The notes under the pieces: model-generated
What the model saw: the letters and a program-made list of their open reading frames with translations, nothing else
Told to the model about the DNA's origin: nothing
Databases searched by the model: none
Part shown: piece after piece, positions 37,096 through 46,270 of the stretch
Layout of the letters: each line of letters opens with the position of its first letter
Numbering within the stretch: position 1 is the first letter of the stretch
Position numbers and translations under genes: made by a program
NCBI RefSeq assembly: GCF_019655435.1
Contig: NZ_BPFH01000002.1
Coordinates: forward strand, 124,001 to 188,000
Reading direction: 5' to 3'
Source of the DNA: Jannaschia pagri
Lineage (GTDB): Bacteria; Pseudomonadota; Alphaproteobacteria; Rhodobacterales; Rhodobacteraceae
DNA length: 64,000 nucleotides

Positions 37096-37442
37096 CAAAG
37101 GGGATGCGCCCAATGGACGACCGAGAGATCGACGCCTTGCTTGCCCAATTGGCCGAAGACGCGGAACCGCTGGGCCAAGACCTGCGGTCGCGCCTTTTGG
37201 CCGACGCGCCGCGCCCGATGCCGACGCCTTGGTACCGTCGCCTCACACGGCGGGTCGGCCCGGCTGGCTGGGGCGGTGCCCTTGGTGTGCCGATGGCCGC
37301 GGCCTGTGGGCTGTGGCTGGGCGTGGCACAACCGGATTGGGTTCTCGGAACGGTGCCAGGGGTTACGGTCGACCAGCAGGTGTCAGGTGCCGAAGACCTG
37401 TTTGATGATGTGTACGGCAGCACCTGGGAGGGGTGGCTATGA
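37092..37442 (+). CDS. putative anti-sigma factor, single membrane helix
   Basis: A 116-residue protein with a cytosolic N-terminal helical part (residues 1-55) and one hydrophobic helix (about 58-78), leaving a short acidic periplasmic tail. The overlap with the sigma gene and this topology fit an anti-sigma that holds the sigma at the membrane. Sequence similarity to known zinc-containing anti-sigma domains is not evident, so the role rests on context. Confidence 0.75.
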   Translation: MTKGMRPMDDREIDALLAQLAEDAEPLGQDLRSRLLADAPRPMPTPWYRRLTRRVGPAGWGGALGVPMAAACGLWLGVAQPDWVLGTVPGVTVDQQVSGAEDLFDDVYGSTWEGWL

Positions 37443-37458
37443 ACCACAAGGATTGGCC

Positions 37459-37923
37459 ATGAAAATGTCTCGCGGTGTGAAAATCGGGCTTGGCCTGTCG
37501 CTGGCGTTGAACGCGGTTGTCATCGCGGCGATTGTGGGCGCCCTAATCGTGTCCTCGCCCAAGGACCGCCGGGGCGGTGGGTTCGGCCGCGGTGGTCCGC
37601 CGGAAATTCAGGCCTTTGCGCGCGCCTTGGATGAACCGCGACGGGACGCGTTACGGACGCGTTTGCGAAACGATCCAATCTTGAGAGAAGGCCGCACGCG
37701 CCTGCGTCTCAGTCGGGAGGCGGTTGTCACGGCCCTGGAAGCCGACCCCTTCGATCCCGAGGAGTTGAGCGCCGCCTTTGCGCGCCTGCGGGAGACACAA
37801 GCAGACCTGACCGCGCGCGGGTCCGTCGCGCTGGCGACAATTATCGGGGACCTGACACCAGCGGAACGTGCCGCCCTGGCCGATGCCCTGCGCGACGCCA
37901 TTGGACGCAGAGGCCGACCGTAG
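37459..37923 (+). CDS. periplasmic heavy-metal-sensor-like (CnrX/Spy type) protein
   Basis: A 154-residue protein with an N-terminal membrane anchor (about 8-32) and a helical periplasmic domain (about 55-150). The domain has paired basic/acidic helices (RLRNDPILREGRTRLRLSREAV and LSAAFARLRETQADLTARG), like the CnrX, ZraP and Spy family. In CnrYXH systems the X protein senses metal and triggers release of the sigma factor. The arrangement here (sigma, anti-sigma, sensor) parallels that, although the metal ligands cannot be assigned. Confidence 0.8.
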   Translation: MKMSRGVKIGLGLSLALNAVVIAAIVGALIVSSPKDRRGGGFGRGGPPEIQAFARALDEPRRDALRTRLRNDPILREGRTRLRLSREAVVTALEADPFDPEELSAAFARLRETQADLTARGSVALATIIGDLTPAERAALADALRDAIGRRGRP

Positions 37924-38003
37924 AATCGATCCATGTCTCGCGGAGATGATTGACGGCCCCTTTGAGCCACCTGGAAACATCGCCCGTCAGCAGCCAAGGA
38001 ACC

Positions 38004-39401
38004 TCAGTCAAAGGACTCGGCCAATTCCACGCGATTGCGGCCAGCATCCTTCGCGGCATAGAGCGCACGATCAACGACGGCGAGGGCATGGGCCGGGGCG
38101 TCCTCTCGGTCGGACAACATGGCGACGCCAAGCGACATGGTCACCGTCAGCGGTCCGCCATCTTCAAGTCGGACATCCAAAGCCTCCACCGCGCCGCGCA
38201 ACCGTTCCGCCACCGCACGCACTTTCTCGATATCGGAGTCGGGCAGGACGGCCAGGAACTCCTCTCCGCCGATGCGGCAGACCAGATCCTCATTGCGCAG
38301 GTTGTCCTTAAGCGCCTTGGCCGCAAGGGACAGGACCTTGTCACCCACCAAGTGCCCGTGCGTATCATTCACGGCTTTGAAATGATCGAGGTCCATCAAA
38401 ATGATCCCCGCGCGGATGCCTTGGGCGCGGCAGCGGGTCGCGACGCGATCCAAGTGGTGCAGCCCATAGCGGCGGTTGTGCAGACCTGTCAGGGGGTCGA
38501 TGACCGCCAGACGCAGCCCGGTCTCCAAGGTATCGCGCATCCTGTCCGCACGTTTCTTGCGCGACAGCTGTGTACGGATCCGCATGGCGATTTCGTCGAC
38601 CGGGAACGGCTGATAGGCAACATCGGACGCGCCAAGGTCCAATGCGGTCGCCGCCCGTTCGCTGTCGCCTGCGGGCAGGATCACGATCAGCGCGGCATGG
38701 CGGGTCGCGTTGCGGGACCGCAACTCCGACAACAGGCGCAACCCTGCGTTGGGTGCTCCGAAATCCGCATCGATCAGGAAGAGGTCCGGCGCGGACTCCC
38801 GATCCAAAGCCAGCGCAGCATCTCGGCCCATGACCGCGACCCGTTCGCGAAACAAGGGCCGCAGCCGATCCCTTTGCCGCAAAAGCCAGTTTGACGTGCT
38901 GTCGGCGATCAAGGCAATTTGCCCATCGGCTGGCGCGGGGGATTGGCCTTCGAATGGTGTCTGCCCACCCGCTTCCGCGAACCCCATCCCTAGCAGGGCG
39001 CCGCCATGTTCTTCGTACGTCCGCTCCTCCTCACGGGTTCGCAGCAGGCTCCGCACCCGAGCCAAGAGGGCAATCTCATCCACTGGCTTCGACAGGAAAT
39101 CATCGGCGCCCGCCGACAGCCCCTCCATCCGGGCATCCGTATCATCGCTGGCCGTCACCAGAATCACTGGGACGGTGGCCGTGGCAGGGTCTGCACGCAG
39201 ACGCGCACAGGTCTCGGCCCCGGTCAGGTTTGGCATCATCATGTCCATAATGATGATATCGATCCCGCCAGCGCGCGCCACATCCAACGCTTCCTGACCT
39301 GATCCTGCCGTGACAACATCGTATCGGGCCGCGTTCAATTTGACCTTCATCACGATCCGGTTCGTGGCGACGTCGTCAACGATCAGGATGCGGCCTGCCA
39401 T
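38004..39401 (-). CDS. pleD: PleD-type response regulator and diguanylate cyclase
   Basis: A 465-residue protein of REC-REC-GGEEF layout. The first receiver has phosphoacceptor D53 (IIMDMMMP) and a conserved KPVD lysine; the second (about 160-285) is an adaptor with partly degenerate residues. The cyclase domain carries an intact GGEEF active site and the inhibitory RxxD site (RNED) five residues before it, so product inhibition by c-di-GMP is expected. In Caulobacter PleD drives polar differentiation; here it likely sets c-di-GMP for surface versus motile life. The divergent gene encodes DUF3572. Confidence 0.94.
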   Translation of the reverse strand: MAGRILIVDDVATNRIVMKVKLNAARYDVVTAGSGQEALDVARAGGIDIIIMDMMMPNLTGAETCARLRADPATATVPVILVTASDDTDARMEGLSAGADDFLSKPVDEIALLARVRSLLRTREEERTYEEHGGALLGMGFAEAGGQTPFEGQSPAPADGQIALIADSTSNWLLRQRDRLRPLFRERVAVMGRDAALALDRESAPDLFLIDADFGAPNAGLRLLSELRSRNATRHAALIVILPAGDSERAATALDLGASDVAYQPFPVDEIAMRIRTQLSRKKRADRMRDTLETGLRLAVIDPLTGLHNRRYGLHHLDRVATRCRAQGIRAGIILMDLDHFKAVNDTHGHLVGDKVLSLAAKALKDNLRNEDLVCRIGGEEFLAVLPDSDIEKVRAVAERLRGAVEALDVRLEDGGPLTVTMSLGVAMLSDREDAPAHALAVVDRALYAAKDAGRNRVELAESFD

Positions 39402-39505
39402 GGAGTGCCTTTCTCATGATGTCAGAGACCTGGAGAATTAACCTCTCGGTCAAAAACGTTATGGTCGGATGAAGGTTAACAAATGGTTTCGACTGAGGGG
39501 GCAAA

Positions 39506-39787
39506 ATGAGCATGACGCAGGATCGCGCCGAAATCGTGGCGCTGGGCGCGCTGGAATGGCTTATCGCCGAAGATCTTATGGATACGTTCCAATCCTCCAC
39601 CGGCGCCGACCGAGATCAGATCCGCGCGGCGGCTGGTGACCCGGTGTTCCTGGCCGCCGTCATGGATTTCATCATGATGTCAGATGATTGGGTCCAAGGC
39701 GTCTGCGCCCAGCAGCGCCTGTCCCATGAGATGTTTCTGGCGGCCCGCGCGGCCCTGCCTGGGGGCGATATCCCCAATTGGACGTAA
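39506..39787 (+). CDS. DUF3572 protein
   Basis: A 93-residue helical cytosolic protein. The pattern A-L-E-W-L-I-A-x-E-D-L, then D-P-x-F-L-A-A-V-M-D-F-I and DDWVQGVCAQQ matches DUF3572, which in Alphaproteobacteria lies beside pleD and divK. Function unknown; conserved linkage suggests a tie to cell-cycle or c-di-GMP signalling. GGGGGC precedes the ATG. Confidence 0.9.
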   Translation: MSMTQDRAEIVALGALEWLIAEDLMDTFQSSTGADRDQIRAAAGDPVFLAAVMDFIMMSDDWVQGVCAQQRLSHEMFLAARAALPGGDIPNWT

Positions 39788-39806
39788 GCGGCGGGACACC
39801 GGCGAC

Positions 39807-41645
39807 TTACTGCTCAAACCACCAAATGTCGGGCTGAAACCCGATCCAATCGCCGTAGATCGGCAACCGATCCTGCGGAAAGGTTAACCGAGCATCATGC
39901 GCGAGCCAGCTGACCGGCGTATGCCAGATCGGCACGACATAGCGGCCAGAGGTGAGAACGCGGTCTAAACCGCGGACCGCGGCGATATAGTCATCTTGGC
40001 TGCCTGCCCCCAACATGGCCGAAATCATGCCCTCGATCGCCGGATTGTCGGCCCCCATCAGGTTGCGGGTTCCAGGGGTCTCGACACCGTCGATCCCCCA
40101 ATAGCCGCGCTGCTCGTTCCCCGGGCTGAGCGACAGGCCCCAGGTGTACCAGATCATGTCGAAATCATAGGCCGCCTGGCGTTCCTTAAACTGGGCGTCA
40201 TCGACGCTGGCCACGGTGACGGTCATGCCCAGACGCTTCAGGGCCTCCACATAGATGTCCGCGATGGTTGCCATCTCGGACGCCCCATTGGGCAACAAGA
40301 TCTCAAACACTACCGGCCCCTCCGGACCAACCAACTGGCCATTGTCGACGGTGTACCCTGCCTCATCGAGCAACGCCGTTGCGGCCCGCAGACCCCGGCG
40401 GTTTGCCGCCCGACCATTGGTTTCGGGCAGGACATACCCATCAATAGCCCCCGGCAGAAGATCCGGGGCGTAGGGCGCCAAGACGTCTGCCACGCGCCCC
40501 TCGGCGGCTCCGGGCAGCATGCCAAGGGGGGAATTTGAGAAGTAAGACGTGATGCGCGGCTGGGGCGTGCCGTTCACAACACCATTGATATATTCGAAGT
40601 TGAACGCCTGGATCATCGCCTCACGCACGCGCCAGTCCGCAAACAAAGCCCGCCGCGTGTTCATCACCAAGCCCCGCATGCCGCTGGGCCGTTGGTGGGG
40701 GATAGCTGAGAGCGTGACGTCCCCCGCGCGAACAGCCGGAAAGTCGTAGTCCCGTTCCCAGCGGGCGGCGTTGGTTTCCCGCTTGGTGGACAACAACCCG
40801 GCCTTGAAGGCTTCAAAATGGGCCGTTGCGTCGCCGAAGAACTCCATCCGAATGGTGTCGACGTTCATCGTGCCCCGCCGAAACGGAATATCGGCGCCCC
40901 AATAGTCAGGATCTCGCGACAATTCCACGAATCGACCGGCGTCCACATCGGTAATCACGTAAGGCGCGGTCGTGATGGGAATCACCTCTAGACCGGAGCG
41001 GAAAAAGGCCGATTCATCGGCGGCCCACTGCGCTTTTTTCATGATTGGCCGCAGGCCGAGCGACATCAGAAGTTCACGATCCGGTGCGTCAATTGTGAAG
41101 CGCACCCCGAATTCGCCCACCTGAACCAGTTCCGTTACCTTAGAAAAGGCCGTCCGATACCGCCCGTGGGCGCCCGGCTGGCCGAGAATATTGAAGGACC
41201 AGATCACGTCCTCGGGCGTAACCGGAGTCCCGTCAGAGAAGCGCGCGGCTGGGTTAAGTTGGTAAGTGACCTGGGTTTGGGCGTCGTTCACCTCGACAGA
41301 GTTGGCGAGCAACCCATAGAGCGTGAACGGCTCTCCATAGCTGCGCCCCATCAAGGACTCGTAGACCAAAAACCGCAGCTGCCAGGGCACACGTCCTTGT
41401 AAAATATGGGGATTTAGGCTGTCGAAGCTCCCAACCTGGCCATCTGCAAAGGTGCCACCTTTGGGCGCGTCGGGGTTCACGTGGGGCAGATGTGTGAAGT
41501 CCTCGGGCAGTGCCGGCTCGCCGTAGAGTGCGATTCCATGGCTTTGTGCGATGGTAAGGCTGGGCACCATAGCCGCAGCCAAAGCAACGGCCATCCCGGA
41601 GAGAAAATGACGCGCAGGTCGTGGGTCGAAACGATGCTGTCTCAT
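39807..41645 (-). CDS. extracellular solute-binding protein, YejA-like
   Basis: A 612-residue family-5 periplasmic binding protein with an N-terminal signal peptide (about 1-33). The segment GGTFADGQVGSFDSLNPHILQG and the RRGTMNVDTIRMEFF, WGADIPF patterns are typical of the YejA subgroup, which binds peptides such as microcin C in E. coli. No permease or ATPase genes adjoin it, so it either feeds a transporter encoded elsewhere or is solitary. The sRNA candidate is divergent about 110 bases upstream. Confidence 0.9.
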   Translation of the reverse strand: MRQHRFDPRPARHFLSGMAVALAAAMVPSLTIAQSHGIALYGEPALPEDFTHLPHVNPDAPKGGTFADGQVGSFDSLNPHILQGRVPWQLRFLVYESLMGRSYGEPFTLYGLLANSVEVNDAQTQVTYQLNPAARFSDGTPVTPEDVIWSFNILGQPGAHGRYRTAFSKVTELVQVGEFGVRFTIDAPDRELLMSLGLRPIMKKAQWAADESAFFRSGLEVIPITTAPYVITDVDAGRFVELSRDPDYWGADIPFRRGTMNVDTIRMEFFGDATAHFEAFKAGLLSTKRETNAARWERDYDFPAVRAGDVTLSAIPHQRPSGMRGLVMNTRRALFADWRVREAMIQAFNFEYINGVVNGTPQPRITSYFSNSPLGMLPGAAEGRVADVLAPYAPDLLPGAIDGYVLPETNGRAANRRGLRAATALLDEAGYTVDNGQLVGPEGPVVFEILLPNGASEMATIADIYVEALKRLGMTVTVASVDDAQFKERQAAYDFDMIWYTWGLSLSPGNEQRGYWGIDGVETPGTRNLMGADNPAIEGMISAMLGAGSQDDYIAAVRGLDRVLTSGRYVVPIWHTPVSWLAHDARLTFPQDRLPIYGDWIGFQPDIWWFEQ

Positions 41646-41757
41646 GGGGCTGACTGTCCTCGAAGTGCCTGTATATTTGCGTCAAACCCTATCGATCACA
41701 CGCGCACCAATCAAAACTTTCTCTTGGCCTTCGTGACGTAAACGTCTATAACGAGGG

Positions 41758-41834
41758 CACTGCTCGATAGGTTTCTTGCCTGTATGAAACCTGCCTCAAT
41801 GACTTAACGCCCGCCTTGTGCGGGCGTTTTTTTT
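41758..41834 (+). ncRNA. candidate small RNA upstream of bdhA
   Basis: A promoter-like pair, TTGGCC (41724-41729) and CTATAA (41746-41751) at 16-base spacing, precedes about 77 bases. This stretch forms a GGTTTC/GAAACC hairpin (41770-41775 with 41786-41791) and then a perfect 8-bp terminator stem. A single-stranded piece (TGCCTCAATGACTTA) lies between the two hairpins and could pair with targets. The terminator stops it before bdhA, which starts 86 bases further. It has no significant open frame. The true start base is an estimate. Confidence 0.55.
41807..41834 (+). terminator. intrinsic terminator of the sRNA candidate
   Basis: ACGCCCGC (41807-41814) pairs with GCGGGCGT (41820-41827) around CTTGT and is followed by eight T residues. 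It is oriented for the plus strand only. No protein gene on the plus strand ends upstream, so its transcript must start in the preceding 160 bases. Confidence 0.88.
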
Positions 41835-41919
41835 GGCGCTGCGGCGTCTGGGCAAGCGGTTTTCTTTGCAGGTGCAGCACCTATAGTTGCCAAGACGAAG
41901 ACACCTCAGGAGACGACAC

Positions 41920-42708
41920 ATGTCCCAACTCGCCCCGCCGCCCGCTGGTAAGACCGCCGTAATCACCGGCTCAAACTCGGGCATCGGGTTGGGCATCGCG
42001 CGCAGCTTTGCGGGCGCGGGCCTGAACGTCGTCCTGAACTCCTACACAGACCGCAAAGAGGACCACGCCCTCGCCGAGGAAATGTCAAAGGCCCATGGTG
42101 TCGAGGTCCGCTACATCGGGGCAGACCTCTCCAAAGGCGACGAGGCCCGCCGCCTGATCGAGGACGCGGGCACCTGCGATATCCTCGTGAACAACGCTGG
42201 CATTCAACACGTGGCCGGCATCGAAGAGTTCCCAGCCGGCAAATGGGACGCCATCATTGCCATCAACCTAAGTTCAGCTTTTCACACGACCGCCGCCGCG
42301 CTGCCCATGATGCGAGAGTCAGGCTGGGGTCGCGTGATCAACATCGCCTCGGCCCACGGGTTGCGCGCCTCTCCGTACAAGTCGGCCTATGTGGCGGCCA
42401 AACACGGGATCGTCGGCATGACTAAGGTCGTAGCACTGGAAACCGCGCAGGAACCCATCACCGCCAACGCGATCTGTCCTGGCTACGTGCTGACCCCGTT
42501 GGTCGAAGCACAAATCCCGGAAACCATGGAGAAATACGACATGGACCGCGAGACCGCGATCCGGGACGTCTTGCTGACACGGCAGCCGTCGAAGGAGTTC
42601 GCCACGACCGATCAACTGGGTGGCACGGCGCTGTTCCTGTGTTCCGACCACGCGGCCCAGATCACGGGCACCACGCTCAGCGTGGACGGTGGATGGACAG
42701 CGGTGTGA
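41920..42708 (+). CDS. bdhA: 3-hydroxybutyrate dehydrogenase
   Basis: A 262-residue short-chain dehydrogenase that oxidises (R)-3-hydroxybutyrate to acetoacetate with NAD, in polyhydroxybutyrate turnover. The cofactor motif [11 protein letters not shown] lies near residue 17, NNAGIQHV near 92 is typical of this enzyme, and the catalytic Ser/Tyr/Lys are in the [13 protein letters not shown] region. [16 protein letters not shown] is also characteristic. CAGGAGA precedes the ATG. The following gene starts inside its end. Confidence 0.93.
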   Translation: MSQLAPPPAGKTAVITGSNSGIGLGIARSFAGAGLNVVLNSYTDRKEDHALAEEMSKAHGVEVRYIGADLSKGDEARRLIEDAGTCDILVNNAGIQHVAGIEEFPAGKWDAIIAINLSSAFHTTAAALPMMRESGWGRVINIASAHGLRASPYKSAYVAAKHGIVGMTKVVALETAQEPITANAICPGYVLTPLVEAQIPETMEKYDMDRETAIRDVLLTRQPSKEFATTDQLGGTALFLCSDHAAQITGTTLSVDGGWTAV

Positions 42709-43439
42709 CCGACGATCTGCCCGGGCTAGACCGCGACCGTCTGCCATCGTTCGATCCACAGACATTGGCAAATCCAGTGCAATCCGAGCACGCGCCACGC
42801 ATCCTGTTGCTCTATGGATCTGTGCGCAAGCGATCATTTTCGCGGCTCGCCGCCGAGGAAGCAGCGCGTATCCTGAGGCATCTCGGAGCGGACACGCGCA
42901 TGTTCGACCCAAGGGATCTGCCGCTGCCCGATGAGACCGACGCCGACCATCCTAAGGTCGCCGAGTTGCGCGATCTGGTGACATGGTGCGAAGGCATGGT
43001 CTGGAGCAGCCCGGAACGCCATGGAGCGATGACCGGGATCATGAAGGCGCAGATCGACTGGGTGCCGCTGTCCTTGGGAGGGGTTCGACCAACCCAGGGC
43101 AAGACGTTGGCCGTGATGCAGGTCTGCGGCGGTTCGCAAAGTTTCAATACGGTCAACCAATTACGCATCCTGGGCCGGTGGATGCGGCTGCTGACGATCC
43201 CGAACCAATCCTCCGTCCCCAAGGCGTGGGCGGAATTTGGCCAAGATGACCGCATGAAACCGTCGCCCTATTATGACCGGATCGTCGACGTGATGGAGGA
43301 ACTGGTCCGGTTCACATGGCTCACGCGGGATCTGAAACCGCAGCTTTTGGACCGATACGCAGAACGCGTGGAGAGCCACGCCGCGCTGTCCAAACGCGTC
43401 AACACATCGGACGCCGTCGGGTCGGAGACAAAAACATGA
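42693..43439 (+). CDS. arsH: ArsH-type NADPH-dependent FMN reductase
   Basis: About 248 residues from ATG 42693, or 244 from GTG 42705 whose end overlaps the bdhA stop. The flavodoxin-like FMN motif is [16 protein letters not shown], and the ArsH-specific [21 protein letters not shown] follows. ArsH oxidises trivalent organoarsenicals or reduces quinones; most ars neighbours are missing. Here it sits between bdhA and patatin, so a redox role linked to lipid or polymer turnover is conceivable. The 5' end overlaps bdhA. Confidence 0.9.
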   Translation: MDSGVTDDLPGLDRDRLPSFDPQTLANPVQSEHAPRILLLYGSVRKRSFSRLAAEEAARILRHLGADTRMFDPRDLPLPDETDADHPKVAELRDLVTWCEGMVWSSPERHGAMTGIMKAQIDWVPLSLGGVRPTQGKTLAVMQVCGGSQSFNTVNQLRILGRWMRLLTIPNQSSVPKAWAEFGQDDRMKPSPYYDRIVDVMEELVRFTWLTRDLKPQLLDRYAERVESHAALSKRVNTSDAVGSETKT

Positions 43440-44449
43440 GCGTCAAACGCATCAACCTGGCCCTCCAAGGCGGCGGCGCCCATGGCGCGTTTACCTGGGG
43501 AGTCCTCGATCAGATCCTGTCCGATGAACGGCTGGAAATCGCGGGCATCAGCGGAACCTCTGCTGGGGCCCTGAACGGGGCTGCACTCAAGTGCGGCTTG
43601 GCCCGCGGGTCGCGGGATCTGGCTCGGGAAACGTTGGAGAAGGTCTGGACCAAGGTCGGCGCGGTGACAGACCCGACGTGGACCCCCTGGTTCGCCTCCG
43701 CTTCTCCCCTGGCCGTCAGCCAAGCCATCGAGTGGTCGCCCGCCTATCAGACCATCGACATGCTGACGCGCGCGGTCTCCCCCTATGCCATGCCGGACAC
43801 GGCGCAAAAGTCCCTGCGCAAAATCGTAGAGGACATGTCGTTCGAAACCATTTGTTCAGATGCGGGGCCGGATTTCCACGTGGGCGCCACCAACGTGCGG
43901 ACGGGCAAGATCAAGCTGTTCACACGGGATGACATCACACCTGACGCGATCCTCGCCTCGGCCTGCCTCCCGACGCTTTTCCCTGCGGTTGAAATTGACG
44001 GGGAACATTATTGGGACGGGGGCTACACGGGCAATCCGGCGCTCTTTCCGCTGTTCGATCCGGCGCTGCCGCGCGACATCGTCATCGTGAACATCAATCC
44101 ATTGGAGCGGCCAGAACTGCCGGTAACGGCCCGCGACATTCAGAACCGAATCAACGAGATCAGCTTCAACACATCCCTGCTGCGGGAGCTGCGGGCCATC
44201 GCCTTCGTTCAACGCCTGGTCCGTGGTGGAACCATGCCGGACGGCGCCATGAAAGATGTGCTTGTCCATATGATCGCGGACGACCGTCTGATGAGACAGT
44301 TGAGCGTGGCCACAAAAACCGTGCCAAATGCCGCCGTGATCCATCAGTTGCGGGCGGCAGGACGCGATGCCGCGAAGGCCTTCCTGGATCGCGACTTCGA
44401 TCAGATCGGCGTGCAGTCCAGCGTGGACCTCCAGCAAATGTTCGACTGA
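43436..44449 (+). CDS. patatin-like phospholipase
   Basis: A 337-residue patatin-family acyl hydrolase. The oxyanion motif GGGAHG is at residues 12-17, nucleophile S42 lies in GTSAG, and the dyad partner is Asp in WDGGYTGNP (about D194). A linked PHB gene (bdhA) and frequent pairing of patatins with BdhA in this group suggest a link to PHB granules or membrane lipid turnover. It overlaps arsH by four bases (ATGA). Confidence 0.92.
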   Translation: MSVKRINLALQGGGAHGAFTWGVLDQILSDERLEIAGISGTSAGALNGAALKCGLARGSRDLARETLEKVWTKVGAVTDPTWTPWFASASPLAVSQAIEWSPAYQTIDMLTRAVSPYAMPDTAQKSLRKIVEDMSFETICSDAGPDFHVGATNVRTGKIKLFTRDDITPDAILASACLPTLFPAVEIDGEHYWDGGYTGNPALFPLFDPALPRDIVIVNINPLERPELPVTARDIQNRINEISFNTSLLRELRAIAFVQRLVRGGTMPDGAMKDVLVHMIADDRLMRQLSVATKTVPNAAVIHQLRAAGRDAAKAFLDRDFDQIGVQSSVDLQQMFD

Positions 44450-44525
44450 TCGCTGCGGTCGCGGTGTCGGAACCGCAGAAGGCAGGACTGCGTTTCGCCT
44501 GTGAACCAATCGCAGGAGAGACGCC

Positions 44526-44873
44526 ATGAGCCAAGCTGACTTCGCCAAAGACTGGACCCCGTTTCGCGACGGGCTGATGACGGAATTCCCAGGCCTCACC
44601 GACGCCCACTTGGCCGAAGCGGACGGTCGGATCGATGTTTTGGCCACACGCGTTGCGCAGGCAGAAGGCATGGACCTTGCCGATGCCCAAACGGCGGTCA
44701 GGGCTTTCTTGGCCGGCCCGATGCCAGCCGATGCCTATGCCGCCCCGCAACACGACGATGCCGCCATCAAACAATCGCAACGCTACGTGCCCGAAGGCGA
44801 AGACCCCCTAGCGGATGACGCCCGTTTCGGCGACGATGACCAAGCGGACAGACCCATGGGGAGGACCGGATGA
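44526..44873 (+). CDS. small acidic hypothetical protein
   Basis: A 115-residue cytosolic protein with acidic ends. The first half is helical (WTPFRDGLMTEFPGLTDAHLAEADGRIDVLATRVAQ), in the manner of small stress-related helical-bundle proteins such as CsbD, but identity is not clear. The C-terminal 45 residues are acidic and probably disordered. GCAGGAGAGAC precedes the ATG. It overlaps the next gene by four bases. Confidence 0.7.
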   Translation: MSQADFAKDWTPFRDGLMTEFPGLTDAHLAEADGRIDVLATRVAQAEGMDLADAQTAVRAFLAGPMPADAYAAPQHDDAAIKQSQRYVPEGEDPLADDARFGDDDQADRPMGRTG

Positions 44874-45247
44874 CGAAATACCTTTTGCTTTTGGCGGTGG
44901 CGCTGCCGACCGCGGCTCTGGCCCACGACCCACTCCGGCTGCCGGACTACGCCCCCAAGACGTTCTGGTTAGACGGGCAGAGCGGCGCTGAAGGTCCTGG
45001 CGACAGCCCCATCCGGCTCGTGGAGCACCCGGGCCAAGGGCAGGTCGCCCTGTCGGTGAACCAACTCTGGCAGTATCAGCATGTCTATCGCCAAAGACTG
45101 ACCCATTTGTCCCGACACTTGGGTGTTGAGCGGGCGAAGGCGCGCGCCCACCACGATGCTATTCATGCGGTGCTCGGACGGGCCGGGTCCATCCAACCGG
45201 CTGCCTTGATCCCCCTAGATGGTGGGCGGCTTTACCCGGACGGTTAA
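44870..45247 (+). CDS. secreted hypothetical protein
   Basis: A 125-residue protein with a signal peptide (about 1-18, ending ALA) and a proline- and histidine-rich mature part (H-P-G-Q-G-Q, HVYRQRLTHLSRHLG, ARAHHDAIH). Clustered histidines could bind metal. I do not recognise a family. Its four-base overlap with the preceding gene suggests coupled translation. Confidence 0.65.
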   Translation: MTKYLLLLAVALPTAALAHDPLRLPDYAPKTFWLDGQSGAEGPGDSPIRLVEHPGQGQVALSVNQLWQYQHVYRQRLTHLSRHLGVERAKARAHHDAIHAVLGRAGSIQPAALIPLDGGRLYPDG

Positions 45248-45263
45248 AGGCACGTCGTGCGCG

Positions 45264-45887
45264 TCACCCCAAGCTGGTCACCCAGAGGATGGTTGCATCC
45301 TCGGGTGATGTGCTGACAACGTTGTGTCCCATCGAGGCATCGTAATACGCGCTGTCACCTCGAACCATCTCGACGGGTTCGTAAAATTCAGTGAACAACC
45401 GGATCGTACCGGTCAGCACCAAGAGAAACTCCTCCCCGTCGTGGCGCACCCAACCGTCGAATTCCTCGAAGGCGCGGGCCCGCACGCGGGCGCGATAGGG
45501 GAGCATACGTTTGGTGGTCATGGCGCCCGCCAAAAGCTCATGCTCGTAGGTGGTGGTCGCGTGGGCCTGCCCTTCGCCCCGCCGCGTGATCGTCCGGCGG
45601 CCCATGATCTGATCGCGCTTGGGCGGCGTGAACAATTGCGGAACACTGATCTCCAAACCTGTGGCCAGCTTCTTGAGGGCGTCGAAGGTGGGCGACATCT
45701 GCCCATTCTCGATCTTGGACAGGGTGGATCGGGCCAATCCCGCCTGTTGCGCCGCCTGTTCCAACGTCCAGCCCCGCGCCTTGCGCAGGTCCCGCACGCG
45801 CGGACCAAGGTCCAGGGGCTCAGCCTGGATGGTTTCGCCTGTTTCGCGGGCCAGGCGAATGATGTTCGGCTCTTGCGGAGTAGACAT
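45264..45887 (-). CDS. XRE-family regulator with cupin domain
   Basis: About 207 residues from ATG 45887; a TTG at 45923 is a longer option. An N-terminal helix-turn-helix (about 25-80; LEQAAQQAGLARSTLSKIENGQMSPTFDALKKLATGL) is joined to a C-terminal cupin (about 125-205; GEEFLLVLTGTI and the GDSAYYDASMGHN turn). The class regulates small-molecule catabolic genes and often itself. Target unknown; the small DUF1330 gene is next on the same strand. Confidence 0.9.
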   Translation of the reverse strand: MSTPQEPNIIRLARETGETIQAEPLDLGPRVRDLRKARGWTLEQAAQQAGLARSTLSKIENGQMSPTFDALKKLATGLEISVPQLFTPPKRDQIMGRRTITRRGEGQAHATTTYEHELLAGAMTTKRMLPYRARVRARAFEEFDGWVRHDGEEFLLVLTGTIRLFTEFYEPVEMVRGDSAYYDASMGHNVVSTSPEDATILWVTSLG

Positions 45888-45932
45888 GGGAAGCAGCTTA
45901 GGAGGGGTCCCCAGGGGCTTCAAGGGTCGCAG

Positions 45933-46223
45933 TCAATCACTGCCCTCAAGGATCATGATCTGCGCGTCCCCTGCCCCGATCCGATGGGCGCGCGCCGCCT
46001 GATACTCCGGCGAATGATAACACGCTAAAGCCGCGTCCATGCTGTCGAATTCGATCACCACATTGCGGGGACGGCTGTCGCCCTCCAAGGCTTCGATCCG
46101 ACCGCCACGGGCCAGAACCCGGGCGCCATGGGCAGCAAAGACCTCGGTCGCACCCTTTGCGTAGAGCGCATAGGGATCCGGGTCGGTGACGGTCACATGG
46201 GCGATCCAATAGGCTTTGGGCAT
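45933..46223 (-). CDS. DUF1330 protein
   Basis: A 96-residue dimeric alpha/beta barrel protein: KAYWIAHVTVTDPDPYALY start, ARGGRIEALEGDSRPRNVVIEFDS centre and YHSPEYQAARAHR end. DUF1330 proteins are small ferredoxin-like-fold proteins whose function is not established. It lies between the XRE-cupin and AraC genes on the same strand. Confidence 0.9.
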   Translation of the reverse strand: MPKAYWIAHVTVTDPDPYALYAKGATEVFAAHGARVLARGGRIEALEGDSRPRNVVIEFDSMDAALACYHSPEYQAARAHRIGAGDAQIMILEGSD

Positions 46224-46270
46224 GGGCTCTCCTCTCGCTCTTCAGATCCTGCGGCGCGCACCGCAGGGGG

